From Nocardiopsis ansamitocini (lineage in GTDB: Bacteria; Actinomycetota; Actinomycetes; Streptosporangiales; Streptosporangiaceae), in assembly GCF_030268225.1 (NCBI RefSeq), contig NZ_BSQG01000002.1, forward strand, positions 310,001 through 374,000: a DNA stretch of 64,000 bases, in the 5' to 3' direction. This document shows positions 46,225 to 54,912 of this stretch, piece by piece. Every line of letters begins with the position of its first letter. Position 1 is the first letter of the stretch. Both the position numbers and the translations under genes were made by a program. The notes under the pieces are model-generated. The model was not told where the DNA came from. It made no database searches and saw only the letters and a program-made list of their open reading frames with translations.

Positions 46225-47811
46225 TCAGGTGTGCGAGCGCAGCGGGGTGGGACGCAAGAAGAGGACCACCACGAAGGCGGCCAGGGCGACGGGAGCGCCG
46301 ACCACGTAGACGTGGTGCATGGCGTCGTTGAACGCGCCCAGCACGAGTTCCCGGACCGCGTCGGGAAGCGCGTGGATGGCTGCGGGCGAGCCGGTCGCCG
46401 CCACCGCCAGTTCGTCGGGGGAGGCTCCCGCGGCGATCGCTTCCGCACCCACGGAACGGAAGCCGCTACTGAACGAGTTCGTCATGATCGCGCCGAACGC
46501 CGAGACGCCGATCGCCCCGCCGAGGTTGCGGAAGAAGGTGACCGCCGAGGTGCCGGCGGCCATGTCGGCGCGGTCGAGGGCGTTCTGCGTGGCCAGGATC
46601 AGGATCTGCATCGACAGTCCCAGCCCGAGCCCGATCAGCCCGACCCCTGTCCCGACCAGGGCGATGCTGGAGTGCACCTGGAGCAGGCTGAGGACACCGA
46701 ATCCCGCGCTCACCAGGAGCATGCCCGCGACCGGGTAGATCTTCCACTTACCGGTCCGGCTGACCAGCATGCCCGAGCTGATGGAGGCGGACAGCATGCC
46801 GACCACGAGGGGCAGGGTCATCAATCCGGAGGCGGTCGGGCTCATGCCCTTCACGATCTGCAAATACTGCGGGAAGTAGATCATCACCCCGAACATCGAG
46901 ACGCCGACCAGCAGCGAGGCCAACCCGGCCAGGACGAAGGTCGGGTTGCGGAACAACCGCGGCGCCATGATCGGGTCCTCGGCGCGGCGTTCGGCGAAGA
47001 CGCCTGAGACGGCCAGGACGAGTGCCACCACGATGAACAGGTAGGTGACGGGGGAGTTCCACGCGAACTCCTTGCCGCCGAGACTGAGCAGCAGCATGAC
47101 CGCGGCCGCCGAGCCGACGATGCAGGTCGCACCCCACCAGTCGATCTTGTTGGCGGTCCGTTCGTGGGCGGGCATCCGAAGCAGCCACTGGATGACACCG
47201 AAGGAGACCACGGCGAGCGGGACCGTGATGAAGAAGCACCAGCGCCAGCCCAGCGGGCTGTCCACGAGGAATCCGCCGAGCAGGGGGCCCGCGACGGTGG
47301 AGACCCCGAAGACCGCGCCCAAATACCCGGAGTAGCGACCGCGCTCGCGCGGTTCCACCACGTCGCCGAGGATGATCTGCGGGAGAGAGACCAGTCCGCC
47401 CATGCCCACGCCCTGGAGGAGGCGGGCCCCGATCAGCCAGGAGATGTCGGTGGAGAACCCGGCCGCGACCGAGGAGGCGATGAAGATCACCAGTGACACC
47501 TGGAACAGCGGCTTGCGCCCGTAGATGTCGGAGAGCTTGCCCCACAACGGGGTGGTGGCCGTCATGGTGAGCAGTGAGGCGCTGGCCACCCACGCCAGTT
47601 TGTCCTGTCCGCCGAGCTCACCGATGATCGTCGGCAGCGCGGTGCCCACGATCGAGTTGGTGAGCATCGAGGTGAGCATTGCCAGCATCAGGCCGATCAG
47701 GATGTTCCTGATCTGACCGCCGGTGTAGCGGGGGGCGGCCCGCTCCGGGTCCGGTCCGGTCGGGGTGGCCCCGACCGCCGGCCGCTCGGATAATGCTGTG
47801 TCCTGCTTCAT
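46225..47811 (-). CDS. DHA2-family (EmrB/QacA) MFS drug exporter
   Basis: A 528-residue exporter with 14 predicted membrane segments. Motif A is PLWGKLSDIYGRKPLFQVSL, motif C GVSTVAGPLLGGFLVD and the first helix has MLTSMLTNSIVGTALPTII. Proton-coupled exporters of this group remove drugs and toxic cations. The ATG at 47811 (MKQDTALSERPA) was preferred to the open frame further upstream, which runs into the promoter region. A TTGACA-N17-TATACC promoter lies 103-131 bases upstream and a divergent TetR gene follows, the usual layout for a regulated exporter. Confidence 0.9.
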   Translation of the reverse strand: MKQDTALSERPAVGATPTGPDPERAAPRYTGGQIRNILIGLMLAMLTSMLTNSIVGTALPTIIGELGGQDKLAWVASASLLTMTATTPLWGKLSDIYGRKPLFQVSLVIFIASSVAAGFSTDISWLIGARLLQGVGMGGLVSLPQIILGDVVEPRERGRYSGYLGAVFGVSTVAGPLLGGFLVDSPLGWRWCFFITVPLAVVSFGVIQWLLRMPAHERTANKIDWWGATCIVGSAAAVMLLLSLGGKEFAWNSPVTYLFIVVALVLAVSGVFAERRAEDPIMAPRLFRNPTFVLAGLASLLVGVSMFGVMIYFPQYLQIVKGMSPTASGLMTLPLVVGMLSASISSGMLVSRTGKWKIYPVAGMLLVSAGFGVLSLLQVHSSIALVGTGVGLIGLGLGLSMQILILATQNALDRADMAAGTSAVTFFRNLGGAIGVSAFGAIMTNSFSSGFRSVGAEAIAAGASPDELAVAATGSPAAIHALPDAVRELVLGAFNDAMHHVYVVGAPVALAAFVVVLFLRPTPLRSHT

Positions 47812-47913
47812 GCTGGGAGCCCCCGACTCGTCTGTGACCCGTGTTCGCCCGCCCGTGCGTTTCGGCATGCCGGCGCGCCGCGGCGGCATGCGGATGGGCG
47901 GGAGTCTTCTACC

Positions 47914-47942
47914 GGTATAAGTAAACGGTGTTGACTTGTCAA
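47914..47942 (-). promoter_or_regulatory. Promoter and operator of the drug exporter
   Basis: On the minus strand TTGACA (47942-47937), 17 bases, TATACC (47919-47914). The -35 overlaps the perfect palindrome TTGACTTGTCAA (47931-47942), a likely TetR site. The plus-strand promoter of tetR would be in the same interval. Confidence 0.75.
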
Positions 47943-47999
47943 GTTGGTTCCCGGTCGTCCGGAGGGCGGTGGTGTGATGCCGGATGATTGGGGGCGCGA

Positions 48000-48659
48000 G
48001 TGAACGAGACGCCGGATATGAGCGAGGAAGAACCTGAGATGGATGGGCCCGAAGCAGTCGACGAGTGCGCTGATCACACCCGGGTGCGCGATCGGGAGGC
48101 CACCCGGCAGCGCATTCTGGACAGCGCGAGAGAACTGTTCACCAGGGACGGCTACGCCCAGGTGTCCTCCAGGCGGATCGCCGCGCACGCCGGGGTCAAC
48201 GTCGCTCTGATCAACCGTTACTTCGGGGCCAAGCGCGGACTGCTCGCCGAGGTCGTCGCCGAGGAGGCGGTCTTCCCCGGCGTTTTCGAAGGCGACCCTG
48301 CCACCCTTCCCCGCCGTATCGCCGAGCAGTTGGTCCACCGGGCGCGCGGTGAGGCGACACCGCTGCAACGGGCTCTCGAACACTCCGCGGGCGACCCCGA
48401 CCTTCAGGCCATCTACGCCGAACGCCTGGAGTCCGCGATGTTGGTACCGCTGGCGGGGCACCTCAGCGGTCCGGATGCCCGCACCCGGGCGTCCCTGGCC
48501 GTCCTCACCATCCTCGGTTTGGGGACGCTGCGCCGGGTCGAGGGCGCCACCGCCCTGGCCGAGGGGGACGCCGGGGAATTGACCGAGCGGTTCACCAGCA
48601 TCATCGCCGCGTGTCTGGCCGAAACCGTGTCCCCGCAATCGGGGCCATCGGGCGACTGA
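48000..48659 (+). CDS. TetR-family regulator, divergent from the drug exporter
   Basis: A 219-residue TetR-type repressor. The helix-turn-helix is ARELFTRDGYAQVSSRRIAA then HAGVNVALINRYFGAKRGL. The N-terminal 35 residues are an acidic extension (EEEPEMDGPEAVDE) with unknown role. Start choice: GTG at 48000, behind a GGGGGCG purine block; a TTG 12 bases earlier is possible. The likely target is the DHA2 exporter; the ligand is unknown. Confidence 0.9.
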   Translation: MNETPDMSEEEPEMDGPEAVDECADHTRVRDREATRQRILDSARELFTRDGYAQVSSRRIAAHAGVNVALINRYFGAKRGLLAEVVAEEAVFPGVFEGDPATLPRRIAEQLVHRARGEATPLQRALEHSAGDPDLQAIYAERLESAMLVPLAGHLSGPDARTRASLAVLTILGLGTLRRVEGATALAEGDAGELTERFTSIIAACLAETVSPQSGPSGD

Positions 48660-49187
48660 TCCGGCTGGTTTTCCTGCTGTTCGCCGCCTTTCGGGGCCTG
48701 GGCCGGTCCTAGGGGCGACGTGGTGCCCCGGCTGTTCGATGCTCTCGGAAAGGTCGAGGGCGCGCAAAGAAACGGTCTGCCGGACTGGCGTTCGATCGTT
48801 GCCCCCGAAGCGGAGAGTGACCATCCTCACCAGTTTCGGGCGCCATGCTCGTGGGTTTCGGGCTGGCAATAGGCGGATGGTGATGCTCGGGTCAGTGCCA
48901 GGTGCGGTTTTGGATAAAACTCCAGCTCAGGGCGCATTTTTTGTGCAATTCGGCGTCGGGGTCCCGGTCGGTGCCGACCGTTTCGGGTGTTCCGGCGGTC
49001 GCGTCTCGCCGCTGTCCGAGCCAATTCCGGCTCGTTTGCCGACGGGTGCTCCGGGCCCCGCGTTGCCGGTGACACGCCGCCCTCCTATTGATTTCTGGAG
49101 CCGCCGCGCCCGTGTGTTTCGGTGGGCACGTTGCTTCGTCGCCCGCTGTCCATGCGGCATTTGACCAGTTCAATGGGGAATTTAGCG
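48660..49187. other. Gene-free stretch before the NlpC/P60 gene
   Basis: About 530 bases, GC-rich with no gene I can support. Cell-wall hydrolase genes in actinobacteria often have a ydaO/c-di-AMP riboswitch here. I looked for its conserved GGGGGACCCA and GCTAACC segments and did not find them. Confidence 0.4.
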
Positions 49188-49685
49188 ATGTCTTTCTTCG
49201 GGGTTTTCGGTCGATCGCAGACTGGTAACAGTGCACACCGTATGGTCGGCACTGCTGCGGCTCTATCGGCACTCGCTGTCATGGCCACTGCCGGGTTGGT
49301 TGCAGCAGCACCCGCAGCAGCCGGCTCGGACGCTGTCACGGAGGCCATCGACGCGGCCACGAACAAGGTCGGTACGCCCTACCGCTACGGGGGCACCGGC
49401 CCGAACGCCTTCGACTGTTCCGGACTTGTGCAGTGGTCCTACAGACAGGCGGGGGTCACGCTGAAGCGGACCACCTACGAACAGGTCAAGCAGGGGACGG
49501 CGGTCTCCCGGAGCAACATGCGCGCGGGGGACCTCGTGTTCTTCTACCCGAGCGTCAGCCACGTGGGCATCTACCTCGGCGACAACAAGATGGTCCACGC
49601 CCCCAGTTCGGGCAAGCGGGTCCAGGTCGTGGACATGTCGGTGTACTACAACGGGAAGTTCCACTCCGCGCGCCGGATCAGTTGA
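49188..49685 (+). CDS. NlpC/P60-family cell-wall hydrolase
   Basis: A 165-residue secreted peptidoglycan endopeptidase. The signal peptide is at about residues 15-50 (VGTAAALSALAVMATAGLVA, then APAAA cleavage). The NlpC/P60 domain has YGGTGPNAFDCSGLVQWSY with catalytic Cys, DLVFFYPSVSHVGIYLGD with catalytic His, and MVHAPSSGKRV with the third polar residue. It would cut the stem peptide of peptidoglycan. ATG at 49188 with GGGGAA 8 bases upstream. Confidence 0.9.
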   Translation: MSFFGVFGRSQTGNSAHRMVGTAAALSALAVMATAGLVAAAPAAAGSDAVTEAIDAATNKVGTPYRYGGTGPNAFDCSGLVQWSYRQAGVTLKRTTYEQVKQGTAVSRSNMRAGDLVFFYPSVSHVGIYLGDNKMVHAPSSGKRVQVVDMSVYYNGKFHSARRIS

Positions 49686-49751
49686 CCCTTTCGCCTCCGA
49701 ACGTGCCGCGGCGCCCCGCTCCGCAGAGGAACGAGGCGCCGCAGTGGACCG

Positions 49752-50135
49752 CTAGTCCCGCAGCTTCGCGACGACGTCGATCTCGACCAGGATGTTCATC
49801 AGGTCCGAGCCCACCGTCGTGCGCACCGGGTAGGGGGCGGTGAAGAACTCGGCGTAGACCGCGTTGTACTCGGCGAAGTCGGCCTTGAGGTTCTCCAGGT
49901 GCACGGTACTTTTCACCACGTCGTCCAGGGTGAGCCCGTGCTCGGCCAGCACCGCCTGGATGTTGCGCAGGACCTGTGCGGTCTGCTCGCCCACCGTCGG
50001 TGCGACCTCACCGGTCTCGGGGACCTGGGGGCCGAACCCCGCGGTGTAGAGGAACCCGCCGGCCACGACGCCCTGGCTGTAGGCTCCGGCGGGCTTCGGC
50101 GCCGCGCCGGTGCGGACTTCCTGCTTGCTGCTCAT
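49752..50135 (-). CDS. ridA: RidA-family enamine/imine deaminase
   Basis: A 127-residue YjgF/YER057c/UK114 protein. Typical phrases are PAGAYSQGVVAGGFLYTAGF, NIQAVLAEHGLTLDDVVKST and the catalytic Arg in PYPVRTTVGSDLMN. RidA hydrolyses reactive enamines/imines released by PLP enzymes. It is the third gene of a leftward set behind IclR and a PLP enzyme of the SelA fold that would release exactly such intermediates. 33 bases downstream of that gene. Confidence 0.92.
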   Translation of the reverse strand: MSSKQEVRTGAAPKPAGAYSQGVVAGGFLYTAGFGPQVPETGEVAPTVGEQTAQVLRNIQAVLAEHGLTLDDVVKSTVHLENLKADFAEYNAVYAEFFTAPYPVRTTVGSDLMNILVEIDVVAKLRD

Positions 50136-50168
50136 TCGATCGCTCCTAGTCGTTTTCGGTGGTGGGGC

Positions 50169-51299
50169 TCAGGCCAGTCGGGTGCGCAGGGCGTCGGCCA
50201 CCACCGCGGCCTCGCCCTCCTGGAGCAGATCGGCACCGAGCCAGAAGCCCAGGACCGATCCCGACTCCTCGTGCGGCAGGACCGCGATGCCGGGCTCGTG
50301 CGCGAGGAGGTCGCGCACGAGCGCCGCCGCCCCCGTCCTGGCCGATTCCGGGTTGATACCCACACGGAGGCGAGGAACCGGTTGGCCGGCCTCGTTGAGC
50401 GGCTCCCGCTCGACCGTCACACCGGGCAGATCCGCCAGGGTCGTGCGCCAGTGCTCCAGGACCGCGTCCCAGCCGCGTGCCATGGCCGCGTGGTCGAGGC
50501 CGAGGTAGCGCTCGACCGCTGCCAGTAGGCCGGCGATCTCTTCCTTCCCGGCTTTCATCGGGCGGGCCAGTCGCTGGAACGGGGCGCCGTTCTGTCGCGC
50601 TGCCTCGACCAGGTCGGCACGCCCCACCATCAACCCACTGGCCTGGGGGCCGTGCAGGGCCTTGCCGCCGCTGAAGGTCACCAGGTCGGCGCCCACCTCG
50701 GTGCTGAAGTGCCACAGGTTGGAGACGGGGGGCAGTTGCGCTGCCGCGTCCACGATCACCGGGACACCGCGTCCGTGTGCGATCCGCACGACGTCCGCCA
50801 GGGGGAGGGCCCCGCGCGCCAGGTGCGGTCCGGCCACGTAGAGGACCGCAGCGGTCCGCTCGGTGATGGCGGCTTCCAGCTCCCAGTCGAAGGTCTGGAT
50901 GACATTGCCGATCGCCCTGACCCGCGCCCCGGCGAGTGTGACGGCCGAGTCGTAGGGGATGCGGTGCGCGGTGTGCATCACGACCTCGTCGGGAAGCCCC
51001 GGGGCGTCGGGCAGCAGGCCGATCAGTCGGGGGTCGGACCCGGTCCGACACGCCATGACCCCCAGGACCATGGCAGCCGCGCAGCCCGAGGTGACGTAGG
51101 CGGCCTCGTTGCCGGTCAGGGCGGCGATGCGCCGGCCTGTCGCCAGGTGCAGTTCGTGCATGTCCACGAACGCGCCGGCCGCCTCGCGCATCGCGTCCAG
51201 CACTTCGGGGGGCATGAGTGAGCCGCCGAGGGCGGTGAAGGTGGTGCTCGCGTTGATCACGCGGCGCAGGCCGAGCGTCTCGTGCAGTCCCAAGTCCAA
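50169..51299 (-). CDS. SelA-fold PLP enzyme, candidate D-glucosaminate ammonia-lyase
   Basis: A 376-residue fold-type I PLP enzyme of the SelA/DgaE group. The opening RRVINASTTFTALGGSLMPP and the small-glycine segment AAYVTSGCAAAMVLGV are typical; the PLP-lysine is in TFSGGKALHGPQ and Asp in VPVIVDAAAQLPP holds the pyridine. DgaE converts D-glucosaminate-6-phosphate to KDPG and ammonia; other group members are uncharacterised. It lies with RidA and opposite a KDG-type kinase and KDPG-type aldolase, which supports an amino-sugar-acid lyase. TTG start at 51299 with GGGAG 4 bases upstream; a TTG 6 bases later is an alternative. Confidence 0.8.
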   Translation of the reverse strand: MDLGLHETLGLRRVINASTTFTALGGSLMPPEVLDAMREAAGAFVDMHELHLATGRRIAALTGNEAAYVTSGCAAAMVLGVMACRTGSDPRLIGLLPDAPGLPDEVVMHTAHRIPYDSAVTLAGARVRAIGNVIQTFDWELEAAITERTAAVLYVAGPHLARGALPLADVVRIAHGRGVPVIVDAAAQLPPVSNLWHFSTEVGADLVTFSGGKALHGPQASGLMVGRADLVEAARQNGAPFQRLARPMKAGKEEIAGLLAAVERYLGLDHAAMARGWDAVLEHWRTTLADLPGVTVEREPLNEAGQPVPRLRVGINPESARTGAAALVRDLLAHEPGIAVLPHEESGSVLGFWLGADLLQEGEAAVVADALRTRLA

Positions 51300-51327
51300 A
51301 CACTCCCTGTCGGTCGTCGGCGGTCGG

Positions 51328-52065
51328 TTACCCGAGTTCGTGCGCGATCGCGCGTGCGGTGTCGAGCAGGTCGGGGACCAGTGCCCGGAGTTCGTCGAGC
51401 GGGGCGATGACGCGCAGCGAGGTGATGGAGATCGCCGCGACTATCTCGCCGGTGCTGTTGCGGATCGGCGCGGCCACGCAGTTGATGAAGTCCTCGAACT
51501 CGCCGTCGTCCACCGTCCAGCCGCGTTGGGCGGTGGCCGCGATCTCGACCGCCAGTGCGGCGCGGTCGGTGAGGGAGGCGGCGGTGTGGGCGGTCAGCGG
51601 TTCGGCGGCGTCCAGCAGTCGGTCGGCGCGTTCGCGCGGGAGCTGGGACAGGATCGCCTTTCCCACTCCGCTGGCGTGTGGTGCCGCGGGACGGCCCACC
51701 CGGGAGTACATCCGTACGCCGTCGCTGCTCTCCAGCTTGTCGATGTAGAGGACCTCGTCGCCGATGAGCTGGGCCAGGTGCAGGGTGTGCCCGCAGGTGG
51801 CGTGGAGGCGCCGCAGGTGTGGCGCGGCGAGGGGGCGCAGGTCCAGGGTTTCCAGGGTCTGCTGGGCGATCTCGATCAGCCGGGTGCCCACCGCGTGGCG
51901 CCCGTCGCCCAGGCGGCGGGCGAACCCGCTCGCTTCCAGCGTTTGCAGTAGGCGCAGGGCGGTCGACCGGTGGACGCCCAGGAGGTCGGCGACCTCACCC
52001 AGGGTGCGCGGCTCGGTGGCGAGGGATTCGATGATCGTGATCGCCCGTTGAACGGTCTGCGACAT
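51328..52065 (-). CDS. IclR-family transcriptional regulator
   Basis: A 245-residue IclR-type regulator. The winged helix is TVQRAITIIESLATEPRTLG, EVADLLGVHRSTALRLLQTL; the effector domain has RMYSRVGRPAAPHASGVGKA and NCVAAPIRNSTGEIVAAISI. ATG start. First gene of the leftward set; it shares a divergent control region with the D-aminoacylase operon, which contains a perfect 8-5-8 palindrome (52194-52214). It very likely controls both operons in response to a pathway intermediate such as KDG or KDPG. Confidence 0.93.
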   Translation of the reverse strand: MSQTVQRAITIIESLATEPRTLGEVADLLGVHRSTALRLLQTLEASGFARRLGDGRHAVGTRLIEIAQQTLETLDLRPLAAPHLRRLHATCGHTLHLAQLIGDEVLYIDKLESSDGVRMYSRVGRPAAPHASGVGKAILSQLPRERADRLLDAAEPLTAHTAASLTDRAALAVEIAATAQRGWTVDDGEFEDFINCVAAPIRNSTGEIVAAISITSLRVIAPLDELRALVPDLLDTARAIAHELG

Positions 52066-52193
52066 GTCCGCTCCCTCCTCCGGTGGGGTTGCGCCGTGCG
52101 GCCGGTGTGGACGGCGCCGGTGGCGGCCCGATGCCGGGGCACCGCCCCCCGAGGGGTGGAGTCCGGGAGGCCGTGGTGCATATACTGCCGCAT

Positions 52194-52214
52194 GCGTTGC
52201 ATATGTTGCAACGC
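52194..52214. promoter_or_regulatory. IclR-type operator palindrome
   Basis: GCGTTGCA-TATGT-TGCAACGC, perfect 8-base arms, 36 bases before the D-aminoacylase start and 128 bases from iclR. A similar TGCATATAC half lies at 52177. Confidence 0.8.
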
Positions 52215-52250
52215 AGTGGGCGGGAGTGGTCGGCCGACCGAAGGAGACAC

Positions 52251-53849
52251 GTGACCGAGTTGGTGCTCGCCGGCGGCGTGCTGGTGGACGGGACCGGGGC
52301 GCCGAGGCGCCGTGCGGACGTGGCGATCGCCCAGGGGCGCATCACCGCGGTCACCGAGCCCGGAGACCGCGACGCCCCCGGGCGGCGGATCGACGTGTCC
52401 GGGTTGGTGGTCGCGCCCGGGTTCATCGACATGCACGCCCATTCCGACCTCGCCGTACTCGCGGACCCCGCACACGAGGCCAAGGTCGCCCAAGGGGTGA
52501 CCACCGAGGTCCTGGGCCAGGACGGACTCGGCTACGCCCCGGTCACCGATGCCACCATGCCGGCCGTGCGCGAGCAGATCGCCGGCTGGAACGGCACCCC
52601 CGACCTCGACTACGCCTGGCGCAGTGTCGCCGACTACCTGGACCTGGTGGACGCCGGCGCCCCGGTCAACGTGGCCTACCTCGTTCCGCAGGGCAACATC
52701 CGTATGGCGGTCGTGGGCACGGAGGACAGGCCGGCCACCCACGAGGAGCTGGACCGGATGCGCGCCCTGGTGGCCCGCGGCATGGCGGACGGGGCGTTCG
52801 GGCTGTCCGCGGGGCTCACCTACACCCCCGGCATGTACGCGGACGACGACGAGATCGTCGCGCTTCTGGAGCCGGTGCGTGCCGCAGCCGGCTACTACTG
52901 CCCCCACCACCGCAACTACGGCTCCCGTGTGGTGGAGTCCTATCAGGAGTGCCTGGACGTCGCCCGTCGCGCCGGGGTCGCCCTGCACCTCGCGCACTGC
53001 CACGTCAATTTTCCGCTCAACGCCGGCCGCGCCCCGGAGGTGCTCGCCGCCGTGGACGCGGCACTGGCCTCCGGCACGGACGTCTCGCTGGACAGCTACC
53101 CCTACCTGGCGAGCGCCACGTACCTCGGTTCGCTCCTGCCCAGCCGCGCGCACGCCGGAGGAGTGGCCGCCTCGGTGGAGCGGCTGCGCGACCCCGCTGA
53201 GCGCGCACTGCTGCTGCACGAGGTCGAGGTGGTCGGCTCCGACGGCAACCACGGGGTGCCGGTGGACTGGTCGTCGATCGTCATCACCGGTGTACGGTCC
53301 GACGCCTTGGCCTGGGCGGTGGGCCACTCGGTGGCGCACCTCGCGGCCCGAAGCGGTCGGCGCCCCGGTGAACTGTTCGCCGACCTGCTGGTCGAGGACG
53401 AGATGGGGACCGGCTGTCTGCTCAAGGTCGGCAACGAGGAGAACGTCCGCACCATCATGCGCCACTCCGCGCACACCGGCGGCAGCGACGGGATCCTGGT
53501 GGGGGCCAAACCCCACCCCCGGGGATGGGGGACCTTTCCCCGCTATCTCGGGCACTACGTCCGGGAACTCGGGGTCCTCGGTCTGGAGGAGTGCGTCGCC
53601 CACCTGACCTCCCGGCCGGCCCGACGTCTGGGGCTGGCGGACCGGGGGACGGTGCGTCCGGGGGCAGCGGCCGACGTGGTGGTCTTCGATCCCGACACCG
53701 TCGCGGCCACCGCCACCTACGACGCTCCGACGCGGACCCCCGTGGGCATCCCCCACGTGCTCGTCAACGGCGAGTTCACCGTGGCCGACGGGGTGCGGTC
53801 CGAGCGGTTGCCCGGCCGCTCGCTGCGTTCGGCCGGCCGGGCACGCTGA
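52251..53849 (+). CDS. N-acyl-D-amino-acid deacylase (D-aminoacylase family)
   Basis: A 532-residue zinc amidohydrolase. The HxH metal motif is in GFIDMHAHSDLAVL; further family marks are VTTEVLGQDGLGYAP, FGLSAGLTYTPGMYA, YYCPHHRNYG, LAHCHVNF and SDGILVGAKPHPRGWGTFPR (the last with the catalytic Asp region). It removes an N-acyl group from a D-configured amino acid. C2 of D-glucosaminate is D-configured, so an N-acylated amino-sugar acid fits the neighbouring kinase and aldolase. GTG start with AAGGAG 4 bases upstream. The kinase gene overlaps its stop (TGATG). Confidence 0.88.
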   Translation: MTELVLAGGVLVDGTGAPRRRADVAIAQGRITAVTEPGDRDAPGRRIDVSGLVVAPGFIDMHAHSDLAVLADPAHEAKVAQGVTTEVLGQDGLGYAPVTDATMPAVREQIAGWNGTPDLDYAWRSVADYLDLVDAGAPVNVAYLVPQGNIRMAVVGTEDRPATHEELDRMRALVARGMADGAFGLSAGLTYTPGMYADDDEIVALLEPVRAAAGYYCPHHRNYGSRVVESYQECLDVARRAGVALHLAHCHVNFPLNAGRAPEVLAAVDAALASGTDVSLDSYPYLASATYLGSLLPSRAHAGGVAASVERLRDPAERALLLHEVEVVGSDGNHGVPVDWSSIVITGVRSDALAWAVGHSVAHLAARSGRRPGELFADLLVEDEMGTGCLLKVGNEENVRTIMRHSAHTGGSDGILVGAKPHPRGWGTFPRYLGHYVRELGVLGLEECVAHLTSRPARRLGLADRGTVRPGAAADVVVFDPDTVAATATYDAPTRTPVGIPHVLVNGEFTVADGVRSERLPGRSLRSAGRAR

Positions 53850-54859
53850 TGCGCCCCGAGTTCGACGTGCTGTGCCTGGGGGAGACGATGGCGCTGCTCA
53901 CCCCGGTCGACACCGTCGCCCTGGACGAACATCCGGAGCTGGCCGTCGGGATCGGCGGCGCCGAGTCCAATGTGGCGTGCGGGCTGGCGGGGCTGGGGCA
54001 CCGCACCGGCTGGATCAGCAGGGTCGGCGACGACCGGTTCGGACGGACCGTCACCCGCACACTGGCCGAACACGGGGTGGACGTGTCCCGGGTACGCGTG
54101 GACGCCGCGCGGCGCACCGGGCTCTACCTCAAGGACCCCGCGCCCGAGGGCAGCGCCGTGCACTACCACCGCAACGGCTCGGCCGCCTCGGCGATGGGCC
54201 CGGACCTGGCCCGCGACCCGGTTCTGCGCCTGACCCGCGTTCTGCACCTCTCCGGGATCACCCCCGCGCTCTCCCCGGACTGCGCCGCCTTGGTGCGGCG
54301 GTTGCTGATCGGCCGGGAACCGGCCGGCCCATTGGTCTCCTTCGACGTCAACCACCGGGCGGCACTGTGGGGGACGGCCCGGGCGGCCGGTCCGCTACTG
54401 GAGCTGGCCTCGGCCGCCGATCTCGTCTTCGTCGGCCGCGACGAGGCCGAGCGACTGTGGGGAACGCCTACCGATGACGCCGTGCGCGCGCTGCTGCCGA
54501 CCGTTCCGCTTCTGGTCGTCAAGGACGCGCACGTCGGCGCGACCTGTTACGAGGGGAGGCGGCGGACGTTCGTCTCCGCTCCGGAGGTGGCCGTGGTGGA
54601 GCCGGTCGGCGCCGGGGACGCCTTCGCCGCCGGTTTCCTCTCCGGTCTGCTCGACGGCCGGCCCATCCGGGAACGGCTGCGTCTCGGGCACATCGCGGCG
54701 GCCGCCGTCCTGCGGAGCAGGAACGATCTGGCCGACCCGCCGGATCCGGAGGAGCGGGCCCGGTTGCTCGCCCTGACGCCGCCGGACTGGGAACGGCTGG
54801 CGGTTCCCGGCCCGGGGGTGCGTCCGACCGATCCGATCGCCACCGCCCAAGGGCATTGA
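53849..54859 (+). CDS. PfkB-family sugar-acid kinase, KDG kinase-like
   Basis: A 336-residue PfkB carbohydrate kinase. FDVLCLGETMALLTP and the substrate part VGIGGAESNVACGLAGLGHR are close to 2-dehydro-3-deoxygluconokinase; the phosphate/anion-hole motif is PVGAGDAFAAGFLSGLLDG with the catalytic Asp. It would phosphorylate KDG to KDPG, or the amino-sugar acid itself before the lyase. The ATG overlaps the deacylase stop by one base, so the genes are co-translated. Confidence 0.88.
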   Translation: MRPEFDVLCLGETMALLTPVDTVALDEHPELAVGIGGAESNVACGLAGLGHRTGWISRVGDDRFGRTVTRTLAEHGVDVSRVRVDAARRTGLYLKDPAPEGSAVHYHRNGSAASAMGPDLARDPVLRLTRVLHLSGITPALSPDCAALVRRLLIGREPAGPLVSFDVNHRAALWGTARAAGPLLELASAADLVFVGRDEAERLWGTPTDDAVRALLPTVPLLVVKDAHVGATCYEGRRRTFVSAPEVAVVEPVGAGDAFAAGFLSGLLDGRPIRERLRLGHIAAAAVLRSRNDLADPPDPEERARLLALTPPDWERLAVPGPGVRPTDPIATAQGH

Positions 54860-54912
54860 CCAGGGTGTCGGCCGACCGGCCGGCCATCGCGCCGAGTGAC
54901 AGGGAAGAGACC

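Noticed and set aside
48660-49187. c-di-AMP (ydaO) riboswitch before the NlpC/P60 gene
   Set aside because: Expected from other actinobacteria, but the conserved GGGGGACCCA and GCTAACC segments could not be found.
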